Shown here: in pieces, positions 27,350 through 33,395 of the stretch
Layout of the letters: every line of letters starts with the position of its first letter
How positions within the stretch are numbered: position 1 is the stretch's first letter
Assembly: GCA_947165595.1 (NCBI GenBank)
Contig: CAMVAV010000021.1
Coordinates: forward strand, 1-33,395
From: an uncultured Clostridia bacterium
GTDB lineage: Bacteria > Bacillota > Clostridia > Oscillospirales > Oscillospiraceae
Direction of reading: 5' to 3'
DNA: 33,395 nucleotides
Made by a program: the position numbers and the translations under genes
The notes under the pieces: model-generated
What the model was told of the DNA's origin: nothing
Database searches by the model: none
The model's input: the letters and a program-made list of their open reading frames with translations, nothing else

Positions 27350-29842
27350 TCAGAACGTCAGATAGCGATGCAGCAGCGTCGCAACCTGCGCGCGCGTTGC
27401 GGCGGCGGCGGGAGAGAGAAGGTCCGCCTCGACGCCGTTGATGTAGCCCTTTGCTACTGCCCAGGCCATGGCGCTATAGGCATACGGAGCGGTTTCCGCA
27501 GCGTCGCGGAAGGCGCTCAGAGAACCGCTGTCCGCGGTGTCGGCACCCTGTGAACGCGCGTAGTTGAAAAGGATCCGCGCAAAGTCCTGCCGCGTGACGG
27601 CGGTTTCCGGCTCGTACAGGGTTCCCGACACGGGGCCCTCGACAATGCCCTTCTGCGCCGCCCAGAGCGCGCTGGCGCGATAATAGGCGTCCGCGCTCAC
27701 ATCGCTGTAGGGCAGCTCGCCGGCGACGGCGGGACTGCCCGCCATACGGTAGAGAATGAGCACCAGGTCGCAGCGCCGCATCGTCGCGCTCGGAGAGAAC
27801 AGCGGGGGCTTTTCGCTCGTTCCGCCGACCAGGCCCCACTCGCGCGCGAAGTCGATGGAGTCCGCAGCCCAGGAGCCGACGTCGGCGGCGGTCACGTCCT
27901 GAAACACGGAGGACGCGGTCTTGTGCGCGTTCTTCAGCGTGAGGGTGTTGCTGTAGGTCGCGCCGTTTGCGGTCTGAACGGTATAGGCGAGCTTCGCGGT
28001 CTCGCCGCCTGTGCCGGAGCGCGGGATATATCGCAGCGCGGAAAGGGCAAAGGAGCCGGCGGGCGGATTGGAGACGTAGAACCGGTCCCCTTCGCGAATG
28101 GGCGTACCCTGTCCGTTGGCGTAGCTGGAGTAGAGCGTGCCCTGGCTGCTCTGGCGCAGCGTAACATAGAGAACCGGGTCAAAGCTGCCGATCGCGCGGA
28201 AATCGGCCTCGGTGAAGCCCAAGCCCTCCGACGGGGCTGACAGGACGCGCGCCTCGCCGCGCACAAAACGGATTGTCCCGCTGAAAAGCCCCTTGCCGTC
28301 CCGGTCGTAGGCAATGTAGCTCGCGGTGTCCTCGCCCATCTCGGCGGGAGCGACATAGGTCACGCGCGAGACGGAGACCTGCCCGCTGACGGTGCCGCCG
28401 TTGATGTAGAGCGGATAGTCGTCGGCATTCTCGGAAGTGATCTGTACGCCGGGACGCATCGGATTGACATAGCTGAAATTCAGGCGTCCCACCTGCGGCA
28501 GCGTGAGCAGCCTGATGTGAAACTGCGGTGTTTCGGAGATCGCGCCCATGGCGGCGCGGTATGCCGCGGCGAAGCTCTCCTCGTCGAGCGAGACGGTTGT
28601 GGAGCCGGCGGAGTCAAAGACGATCTCCGGTACGGCAAGCCGTGTCACAAAGATGAAAAACGTGCCGGAGACCTGTACGTCGAGCGAGCGGGCGGGAGAG
28701 CTGCCGTAGCAGGTGAAGCCCACCGCCTGATAGCCGGTTTTCGCGGGCGCTTGGAAGAAAACATCCTTCAAAAGTCGGGCGCCCGTGGGAGCCTTGCCGC
28801 TGTTCTCGGCATAAAAGCTGCCGCTTCCGAAGGCCTCGAATTCCTCACCGTTGCAGGAGAACGAGCCGTACCCGCGCTCGCGGAAATCACTCATCTCCAC
28901 GGAATCGAGACGGTAATCCGAGCCGTACCGGGCGCGCAGCAGGGCTTCAAAGGGGGCCTCCGACAATGCCAGGGTCTCGTTCAGGGCGGCGGAGAAGGCG
29001 ATCACGGGCTTTTCCTCCGCGCTCACGCCGGCGATTTCAAAGCGCAGATAGCCCATGGCAAGGGGATTGTCCATGTCCTCTCGGTTGTATACGCCGTAGG
29101 GGATTTCAAACGCGCCCGAGCGTTCCGGCACAAACCAGAGATGCTTGAGGTCCGGGCCGAGCAGATACTTGGAATAGTCCAGCGGCTGGGTGGACGAACG
29201 GCTTGTCCGGAGCGCGCCGATGCGGGCCGAATCGGCGGGCGGCGCCTCAAACCGAATGAAGTTCCAGGCGGTCGCGCCGACTGTTTCCCCGAGCGCGTCA
29301 AACAGCCGTTCCGAAACGCTGCCGCCCTTGAACGGGGATTCCAGCGTGAACGGCTCCGTGCTGTCCAGCTTCGTGGTGATGCGAAGCGCGTCGGCGCCGG
29401 CGACAAAGGTCAGCAAGCCGCGCGCAATCAATTCGCCGCGCGCGCCGCTGTCGGTATACGCGGCATACTCGATGCGGAAAATGCCCGGATGCTTTGCCAT
29501 GAAGACGAGCTTGCCGACGTCGCTGCGCTCCACGATCGCGGTGCCGTTCATCAGCGCCTCGGTGACACGCTGGCTTCCGCCGTAGAGCGTGCCCATCTGA
29601 ACGCCGGACCGGATAGACCCGAAGCGGATCGACTGGTAACCGCCGAGTATGTCGGAGAGGATCGCCTTTGCGCTGGCTCCATTCAGGCTGGGGCTGGAAA
29701 AATCATACTCCTCGTCCAGCGCGACGCTGATGAGGATATTCGTCTCGGCGGTATCCTCCGCGGCGCGCGCCGGCAGGCATATGCCGGCGAGAAGCACCAG
29801 CGAAAGCAGGAGCGGCAAAATACGATTTGCTGTGAGTTTCAT
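27350..29842 (-). CDS. Secreted SLH-domain surface protein with five degenerate beta repeats
   Basis: 830 residues from the ATG at 29842, which follows AAAGAGGTG by six bases; a GTG 33 bases upstream lacks a binding site. Residues 1 to about 27 are a signal peptide ending ARA. Residues about 30-640 seem to be five degenerate repeats of about 120 residues with a pattern of GTLY or similar, then FVP or YVAP, then a Y..Y segment, somewhat like bacterial cadherin-like or Ig-like repeats. Residues 646-830 are three SLH domains (VFQDVTAADVGSWAADSI, YSDVSADAYY, FRDAAETAPYAYSAM). It is expected to sit on the cell wall by non-covalent binding. No enzymatic motif was found. Its promoter begins five bases after the spoIIP stop codon, and there is no terminator between, so read-through from spoIIP is possible. 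Confidence 0.9.
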   Translation of the reverse strand: MKLTANRILPLLLSLVLLAGICLPARAAEDTAETNILISVALDEEYDFSSPSLNGASAKAILSDILGGYQSIRFGSIRSGVQMGTLYGGSQRVTEALMNGTAIVERSDVGKLVFMAKHPGIFRIEYAAYTDSGARGELIARGLLTFVAGADALRITTKLDSTEPFTLESPFKGGSVSERLFDALGETVGATAWNFIRFEAPPADSARIGALRTSRSSTQPLDYSKYLLGPDLKHLWFVPERSGAFEIPYGVYNREDMDNPLAMGYLRFEIAGVSAEEKPVIAFSAALNETLALSEAPFEALLRARYGSDYRLDSVEMSDFRERGYGSFSCNGEEFEAFGSGSFYAENSGKAPTGARLLKDVFFQAPAKTGYQAVGFTCYGSSPARSLDVQVSGTFFIFVTRLAVPEIVFDSAGSTTVSLDEESFAAAYRAAMGAISETPQFHIRLLTLPQVGRLNFSYVNPMRPGVQITSENADDYPLYINGGTVSGQVSVSRVTYVAPAEMGEDTASYIAYDRDGKGLFSGTIRFVRGEARVLSAPSEGLGFTEADFRAIGSFDPVLYVTLRQSSQGTLYSSYANGQGTPIREGDRFYVSNPPAGSFALSALRYIPRSGTGGETAKLAYTVQTANGATYSNTLTLKNAHKTASSVFQDVTAADVGSWAADSIDFAREWGLVGGTSEKPPLFSPSATMRRCDLVLILYRMAGSPAVAGELPYSDVSADAYYRASALWAAQKGIVEGPVSGTLYEPETAVTRQDFARILFNYARSQGADTADSGSLSAFRDAAETAPYAYSAMAWAVAKGYINGVEADLLSPAAAATRAQVATLLHRYLTF

Positions 29843-29889
29843 CCTTTGCACCTCTTTCTTTGTGATCCGTTTCACACGATATACTAAAA

Positions 29890-29918
29890 ATTATAGTGCA
29901 AAGGCGGGGGGATGTCCA
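29890..29918 (-). promoter_or_regulatory. Promoter of the second SLH-protein gene
   Basis: On the minus strand TGGACA (29913-29918), a 17-base spacer and a perfect TATAAT (29890-29895). This is the same -35, spacer length and -10 as the dehydratase promoter at 22642-22670. Confidence 0.7.
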
Positions 29919-29922
29919 GTCC

Positions 29923-31092
29923 CTATTTCCGAACAGTCTTGACAAAGCCCTCCGCGAACAGCCGCGCGGCGGCAAGCGCTTCGTCAAGCGAGTTGCCCGC
30001 CGTACCGACCTCCAGGAGCAGGGAGCCCGCCGTGACCTGCTGGTTGTAGCGCGAGTTGCGCACGATGATGGGGCGCATCAGCGTCGGGTATTCGTCCAGC
30101 AGCGTCGCCTGCAGCGCGCAGGCGAGGCGCAGGTTGTCGCGCCAGTTGTCGTGCGCGAGTCCGCCGCCGTCGGAGCCGACGACGAATTCAAGCTGCGCCG
30201 CGCCCGGCGCCTCGGCGCACAGCAGCCGGTACGGGTTCCCGTTCTCGTCCGACACCGCGTCGCGGTGGACGTCGAGCACAAAGGTGACGGACGGGCAGCG
30301 CGCCAGACAGTCCTCCACCGTCGCGAGCGAGCGGTTGTACGCGCCGGAGTAGTTCGGATAGTCGTGGAGCGTGCGGTCGTGCACGACGCCGATGCCGGCC
30401 TCCTCCAGCACGCGCGCGATCTCGTCCCCCACGCGCACGACGTTGTACGCCTCGTCCAGCGTGCGATGGTCGTCCGATTCCTCGTATTCCTCTCCGGGCG
30501 GCATGGTATACGCCTCGCAGCCGTGCGTATGGACGATGAGCACCTGCGGCGCCTCGTCCGAGAGCGACGCGGAGAAGCCGCCGGAAAGCTCCTCTTCGGT
30601 CAGCGGCGCGGCGGAAACGTTGTTGACATACACCTTCCCGCTGACCAGATAGCCCGACGGGTCGGAGGGGCGCAGCGTCGTCGACGGAACGCCGTTGTCG
30701 CGGGCGGCGGAGGGCGGAGGCTCGGTAAAGCCGGCGGAAGCCGCCTCGTTCCCGGACGGCGCGGGAGGCTCCGGGGCGGGAGCGTCGACGCTCTGCGGCG
30801 CCTCGGGCGTATCCGACGCCCACGCCGCGGTGACCTCGTCCTCGCGCGCCAGCAGCAGCGGCGTCGTCCGGAGCGCCAGCGCCGCCGGAAGGGACAGCGC
30901 GCTGCCGCCGCCGATGAAATCGCCGCGCTCGAAGCGCAGCAGAGCCAGCGGCAGCGAGGCGTTTCCGCCGAGAGCGCTCACCGCCTCGGAAAGGCTTTGC
31001 GCGGTCGCGGCCGCGGAGACCGCCCAGAGCGTCGCGAACGAGAGCACCAGGGACGTCCCGCCGCGCAGCAGACGCCGCACCGATCTTTTCAT
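29923..31092 (-). CDS. spoIIP: Stage II sporulation protein P (SpoIIP), peptidoglycan amidase/endopeptidase
   Basis: 389 residues from the ATG at 31092, six bases after GAGGTG; the ATG at 31098 abuts that site and is less likely. An N-terminal membrane segment (about residues 13-31) anchors the protein. A Pro/Ala-rich linker spans about residues 95-150. The catalytic domain has VLIVHTHGCEAY (H188, H190, E193), YNVVRVGDEIARVLEEAG, a HDYPNYSGAYNRS segment and LDVHRDA, all characteristic of SpoIIP. In sporulating Firmicutes it works with SpoIID and SpoIIM in the mother cell to degrade septal peptidoglycan during engulfment. The gpr protease gene, often adjacent, is absent here. A SigE-like promoter lies upstream. 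Confidence 0.92.
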   Translation of the reverse strand: MKRSVRRLLRGGTSLVLSFATLWAVSAAATAQSLSEAVSALGGNASLPLALLRFERGDFIGGGSALSLPAALALRTTPLLLAREDEVTAAWASDTPEAPQSVDAPAPEPPAPSGNEAASAGFTEPPPSAARDNGVPSTTLRPSDPSGYLVSGKVYVNNVSAAPLTEEELSGGFSASLSDEAPQVLIVHTHGCEAYTMPPGEEYEESDDHRTLDEAYNVVRVGDEIARVLEEAGIGVVHDRTLHDYPNYSGAYNRSLATVEDCLARCPSVTFVLDVHRDAVSDENGNPYRLLCAEAPGAAQLEFVVGSDGGGLAHDNWRDNLRLACALQATLLDEYPTLMRPIIVRNSRYNQQVTAGSLLLEVGTAGNSLDEALAAARLFAEGFVKTVRK

Positions 31093-31111
31093 GCTCATCA
31101 CCTCACGGACA

Positions 31112-31139
31112 ACCCTATGAGACGGGCGGATGAAATATG
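31112..31139 (-). promoter_or_regulatory. SigE-like sporulation promoter of spoIIP
   Basis: On the minus strand CATATT (31134-31139, preceded by GA), a 14-base spacer and CATAGGGT (31112-31119). This resembles the SigE pattern (KMATATT, 14-15 bases, CATACAHT) in the -35, the spacing and the CATA of the -10. The second half of the -10 does not match well. Confidence 0.5.
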
Positions 31140-31143
31140 TCCC

Positions 31144-31172
31144 TTGCAAACGGGCGAGCGTTTTGCTAACAT
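31144..31172 (+). promoter_or_regulatory. Promoter of the guanine deaminase operon
   Basis: TTGCAA (31144-31149), a 17-base spacer and TAACAT (31167-31172). It is divergent from the spoIIP promoter, with the two -35 boxes four bases apart. A leader of about 60 GC-rich bases follows; I see no purine riboswitch in it. Confidence 0.55.
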
Positions 31173-31239
31173 AGAAAGGGACCGCGGCGCGCCGCATTCG
31201 CGCCGGCGGCCCGGCAAATCACAGGAAAAGAGTGATGGC

Positions 31240-32502
31240 ATGAGGCTTTTGCTCGGCAACATCCTATTCTCGCCCCGGCTCGGCGAGCTGACGGCGATCC
31301 CGCGCGGCGCGCTGCTGCTCCGGGACGACGGCGTGCTGGAGGACGTGCTTCCCGCCGCGCCGGAGGGGGCGGACGCGGAGACCGTCGACTACGGCGACGC
31401 GCTGATCCTGCCCTCGTTCGTGGACATGCACCTGCACGCGCCGCAGTACCCAATGCTCGGCATGGGCATGGATCTGCCCTTGATCGACTGGCTGAACACC
31501 TACACCTTCAAGACCGAGGCGCGCTTTGCGGACGAGGCGTTCGCGCGGCGCACCTACCGCCGTCTCGCGGAGGAGCTCATCACCGGCGGCACGACGCGGG
31601 TGTGCATGTTTTCGTCCCTGCACACGGACGCGACGCTGATCCTGATGGAGGAGCTGGAGCGCGCGGGCGTGACGGGCTATGTGGGCAAGGTCAACATGGA
31701 CCGCAACAGCGGCGGCGACCTGAACGAGACGACGGAGGAGAGCAAGCGCGAGACCCTGCGCTGGCTGGACGCGTGCGATCGCTTTCACTTCGTCAAGCCC
31801 ATCCTGACGCCGCGCTTCACGCCGTCGTGCACGGACGAGCTGATGGCGTGGCTGGGGAAGCTGGCGGAGCAGCGCGGACTCTACGTGCAGTCGCACCTGT
31901 CCGAGAACAGGGGCGAGATCGCCTGGGTGAAGGAGCTGCACCCCGACTGCGCGCAGTATTGGGAGACCTACGCCAAATACGGCCTCTGGAAGGATCACAC
32001 GGTCATGGCGCACTGCGTCTGGTCCGACGAGCGCGAGCGCGCTGCGATGCGCGAGCACGGCGTCACGGTCGCGCACTGCGCGGACTCCAACATCAACATC
32101 TGCAGCGGCGTCGCGCCCGTGCGCACGCTGCTGGACGAAGGCGTCAGCGTGACGCTGGGCTCGGACATCGCGGGCGGCGCGATGCTGGCGATGAGCCGCG
32201 TCGTCACCACGAGCATCCGCGTCTCGAAGCTGCGCTGCATGAAGACCGACGGGCGCGACGGCTTTCTGACCGTGGACGAGGCGTTTTACCTCGGCACGAC
32301 GGCGGGGCACCGCTGGTTCGGCGCGGACGGCGGCTTTGCGAAGGGCAAGCCCCTGCACGCGATCGTGGTGGACGAGAGCGGCTTCCCGGAGCCCGTGCGG
32401 GAGCTTACGCTGCGCGAGCGCTTTGAGCGCTGTATCTATCTGATGGACAAAAGCGCGATCCGCGCGGTCTGGTCCGAGGGACGCCGGGTCGCGGGCGCAT
32501 GA
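31240..32502 (+). CDS. guaD: Guanine deaminase (amidohydrolase family)
   Basis: 420 residues. The ATG at 31240 is preceded by AGGAAAAGAG; an ATG five bases upstream is out of frame. Metal ligands are H64 and H66 in FVDMHLHAPQY, the His of QSHLSEN, the His of MAHCVW and the Asp of GSDIAGG. WLNTYTFKTEARF is close to the WL..YTFP.E signature of guanine deaminases. The enzyme hydrolyses guanine to xanthine and ammonia. No xanthine dehydrogenase or purine permease is next to it, so its wider pathway is not seen. The stop codon overlaps the start of the SGNH hydrolase gene by four bases (ATGA). Confidence 0.88.
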   Translation: MRLLLGNILFSPRLGELTAIPRGALLLRDDGVLEDVLPAAPEGADAETVDYGDALILPSFVDMHLHAPQYPMLGMGMDLPLIDWLNTYTFKTEARFADEAFARRTYRRLAEELITGGTTRVCMFSSLHTDATLILMEELERAGVTGYVGKVNMDRNSGGDLNETTEESKRETLRWLDACDRFHFVKPILTPRFTPSCTDELMAWLGKLAEQRGLYVQSHLSENRGEIAWVKELHPDCAQYWETYAKYGLWKDHTVMAHCVWSDERERAAMREHGVTVAHCADSNINICSGVAPVRTLLDEGVSVTLGSDIAGGAMLAMSRVVTTSIRVSKLRCMKTDGRDGFLTVDEAFYLGTTAGHRWFGADGGFAKGKPLHAIVVDESGFPEPVRELTLRERFERCIYLMDKSAIRAVWSEGRRVAGA

Positions 32503-33086
32503 AACGGCTGCTGTGCCTCGGCGACTCCAACACCTTCGGGTACGATCCGCGCTCGTACTTCGGCTCGCGGTATCCGGCGGACGTCCGCTGGACAGGGCTG
32601 CTGCGAGGCATGGGCTGGGAGGTCGCCGACTGCGGACAGAACGGGCTGAGCATCCCGCGGGAGGCGCAGCTTCCCGCCGTCGCCGACCTGCTCCGCCGCG
32701 TGGGGAGGGTGGACGCGGTCACGGTCATGCTCGGCAGCAACGATCTGCTCGGCGGCGCCTCGGCGGAGGAGACGGCGGCGCGCATGGAGACGCTGCTGCG
32801 CTTTGTGACGGAGCACGCGGACGGCGCGCGCGTCGTGCTGCTCGCCCCGCCGCCGATGAAGCCCGGGGACTGGGTGCGGGACCGGGCGCTGATCGAGGCG
32901 TCCGAGCGTCTCGCCGCGCTGTACCGGCAGGCCGCGGACCGGCTGGGCGCCGCCTTCGCGGACGCGGGCGAATGGGACGTGGCGCTGGCGTTTGACGGCG
33001 TGCATTTTCTGCCGGAGGGACACGCGGCGTTTGCCCGCGGACTCGCCCGCTGCCTGAGCTCCATCGGCTGCGGGACAGATGGATAA
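32499..33086 (+). CDS. SGNH/GDSL-family hydrolase
   Basis: 195 residues, starting inside the stop codon of the guanine deaminase gene, so translation is probably coupled. Block I LCLGDSNTFG has the nucleophile S10. Block II Gly is near residue 46-49 (CGQNG), block III GSND has N81, and block V DGVHF gives D166 and H169. There is no signal peptide, so it should act in the cytosol. Close relatives are arylesterase or acyl-thioesterase-like proteins, and the true substrate is unknown. The link with purine salvage is by operon only. The stop codon overlaps the left arm of an inverted repeat (33079-33086 with 33108-33115, 21-base loop). Confidence 0.88.
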   Translation: MKRLLCLGDSNTFGYDPRSYFGSRYPADVRWTGLLRGMGWEVADCGQNGLSIPREAQLPAVADLLRRVGRVDAVTVMLGSNDLLGGASAEETAARMETLLRFVTEHADGARVVLLAPPPMKPGDWVRDRALIEASERLAALYRQAADRLGAAFADAGEWDVALAFDGVHFLPEGHAAFARGLARCLSSIGCGTDG

Positions 33087-33115
33087 TTTGTCCGCAATGA
33101 GAAAAAGTTATCCAT
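33079..33115 (+). repeat. Inverted repeat after the SGNH hydrolase gene
   Basis: ATGGATAA (33079-33086) and TTATCCAT (33108-33115) are exact inverted copies 21 bases apart, one arm ending with the stop codon. A 21-base loop and no U tract make it a poor terminator, so its function is open. Confidence 0.4.
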
Positions 33116-33117
33116 CC

Positions 33118-33146
33118 TTGCAACGCGCCGGGCAGTATACTATAAT
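33118..33146 (+). promoter_or_regulatory. Promoter of the truncated TM2 gene
   Basis: TTGCAA (33118-33123), a 17-base spacer and a perfect TATAAT (33141-33146), about 105 bases upstream of the start codon. Confidence 0.75.
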
Positions 33147-33162
33147 TATTTGATACGATACC

Positions 33163-33179
33163 CGGCACGGACCGTGCCG
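33163..33179. promoter_or_regulatory. Perfect 17-base palindrome in the TM2 leader
   Basis: CGGCACGG, one central A, then CCGTGCCG. It lies about 10 bases past the expected transcript start, a typical position for a repressor operator, or it may form a leader hairpin. Confidence 0.4.
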
Positions 33180-33249
33180 CGGCGGAGCGGATCCCCCTTT
33201 TTGCCGGCGAACCGCGGCGGGAACGAATCAAAGGGAGAAGGGCGCTATC

Positions 33250-33360
33250 ATGGCGAATTATTCGACGATCACCAGCGACAAGAGCAAGAGCGTGGCGCTG
33301 CTGCTGTGCATCTTTCTGGGCTTTACCGGCGCGCATTATTTCTATGGAAGCGCTGAATAA
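33250..33360 (+). pseudogene. TM2-domain membrane protein, truncated
   Basis: The ATG follows GGGAGAAGG. The 36-codon frame has an N-terminal KSKSVALLLCIFLGFTGAHY segment typical of the first half of a TM2 domain (Lys-Ser-Lys, first membrane helix, G-A-H-x-F-Y). It then ends with GSAE and a stop instead of the usual V-G-R loop and second helix. None of the three downstream frames restores the expected sequence, so this is not a simple frameshift. The promoter, binding site and start are intact, so a short peptide could still be made. Confidence 0.7.
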
Positions 33361-33395
33361 ATCCCCGCGCACGTCTTGACGGCATCTTTTCCGTC
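33346..33395. mobile_element. Possible insertion sequence end (right edge)
   Basis: The TM2 reading frame loses its family match exactly where GGAAGCGCTGAATAAATCC begins. A GGAAGC start with CTGA is reminiscent of terminal inverted repeats of some IS families, but I cannot name one. The other end and any transposase lie outside the window. Confidence 0.3.

Noticed and set aside
29896-31239. Upstream extension of the guanine deaminase frame across spoIIP to 29896.
   Set aside because: The extension is antisense to a clear spoIIP gene. The family N-terminus and a promoter place the start at 31240.
31173-31239. Possible purine riboswitch upstream of guaD.
   Set aside because: The leader is GC-rich, only about 65 bases long, and lacks the conserved purine aptamer core.

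Overview
The window looks like chromosomal DNA of a high-GC, spore-forming or formerly spore-forming anaerobic member of the Clostridia, most like the gut Oscillospiraceae (Oscillibacter/Lawsonibacter-type). The reasons are a spoIIP gene, two surface proteins carried by S-layer homology (SLH) domains, Firmicute-style GGAGG ribosome binding sites, a PflX-type radical SAM protein, and strong GC bias at third codon positions. The genus is inference. No rRNA, tRNA, CRISPR array or complete insertion sequence was seen, and no stretch over 300 bases lacks a gene (largest gaps are about 160-190 bases).

Left half (111-16289, minus strand): one giant gene for a secreted 5392-residue protein. It has a signal peptide, a short BspA-like leucine-rich segment, about 51 consecutive bacterial Ig-like (Big_2) domains, a beta-rich segment, a Pro/Thr/Gln linker and three SLH domains. 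The Ig domains are organised in higher-order tandem units: four copies of a four-domain unit (6711-10961), followed by three copies of an older five-domain unit (2760-6710).

Middle (16388-22596): housekeeping genes. These are a TtcA-like tRNA thiolase, a dCMP deaminase sharing a hairpin terminator with it, a minus-strand mutY - tdk - pflX-like operon, a divergently transcribed metallo-beta-lactamase-fold protein, and a D-2-hydroxyacid dehydrogenase.

Right (22642-31139): envelope genes. A membrane-anchored nucleotide-sugar 4,6-dehydratase (PglF/CapD type) converges on a large O-antigen-ligase-family membrane protein. A second SLH protein and spoIIP (with a SigE-like promoter) follow on the minus strand. 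These could build, polymerise or attach a surface glycan on a cell wall that also carries SLH proteins, but that link is inferred from proximity.

Right edge (31144-33395): a guanine deaminase translationally coupled to an SGNH hydrolase, then a TM2-domain gene cut after about 33 codons by a sequence that may be the end of a mobile element, 50 bases before the window ends.

Ten sigma-A-like promoters can be read directly, nine with an exact 17-base spacer. Seven have a TTGCNN -35 box. The three envelope promoters have TTGACA or TGGACA instead.
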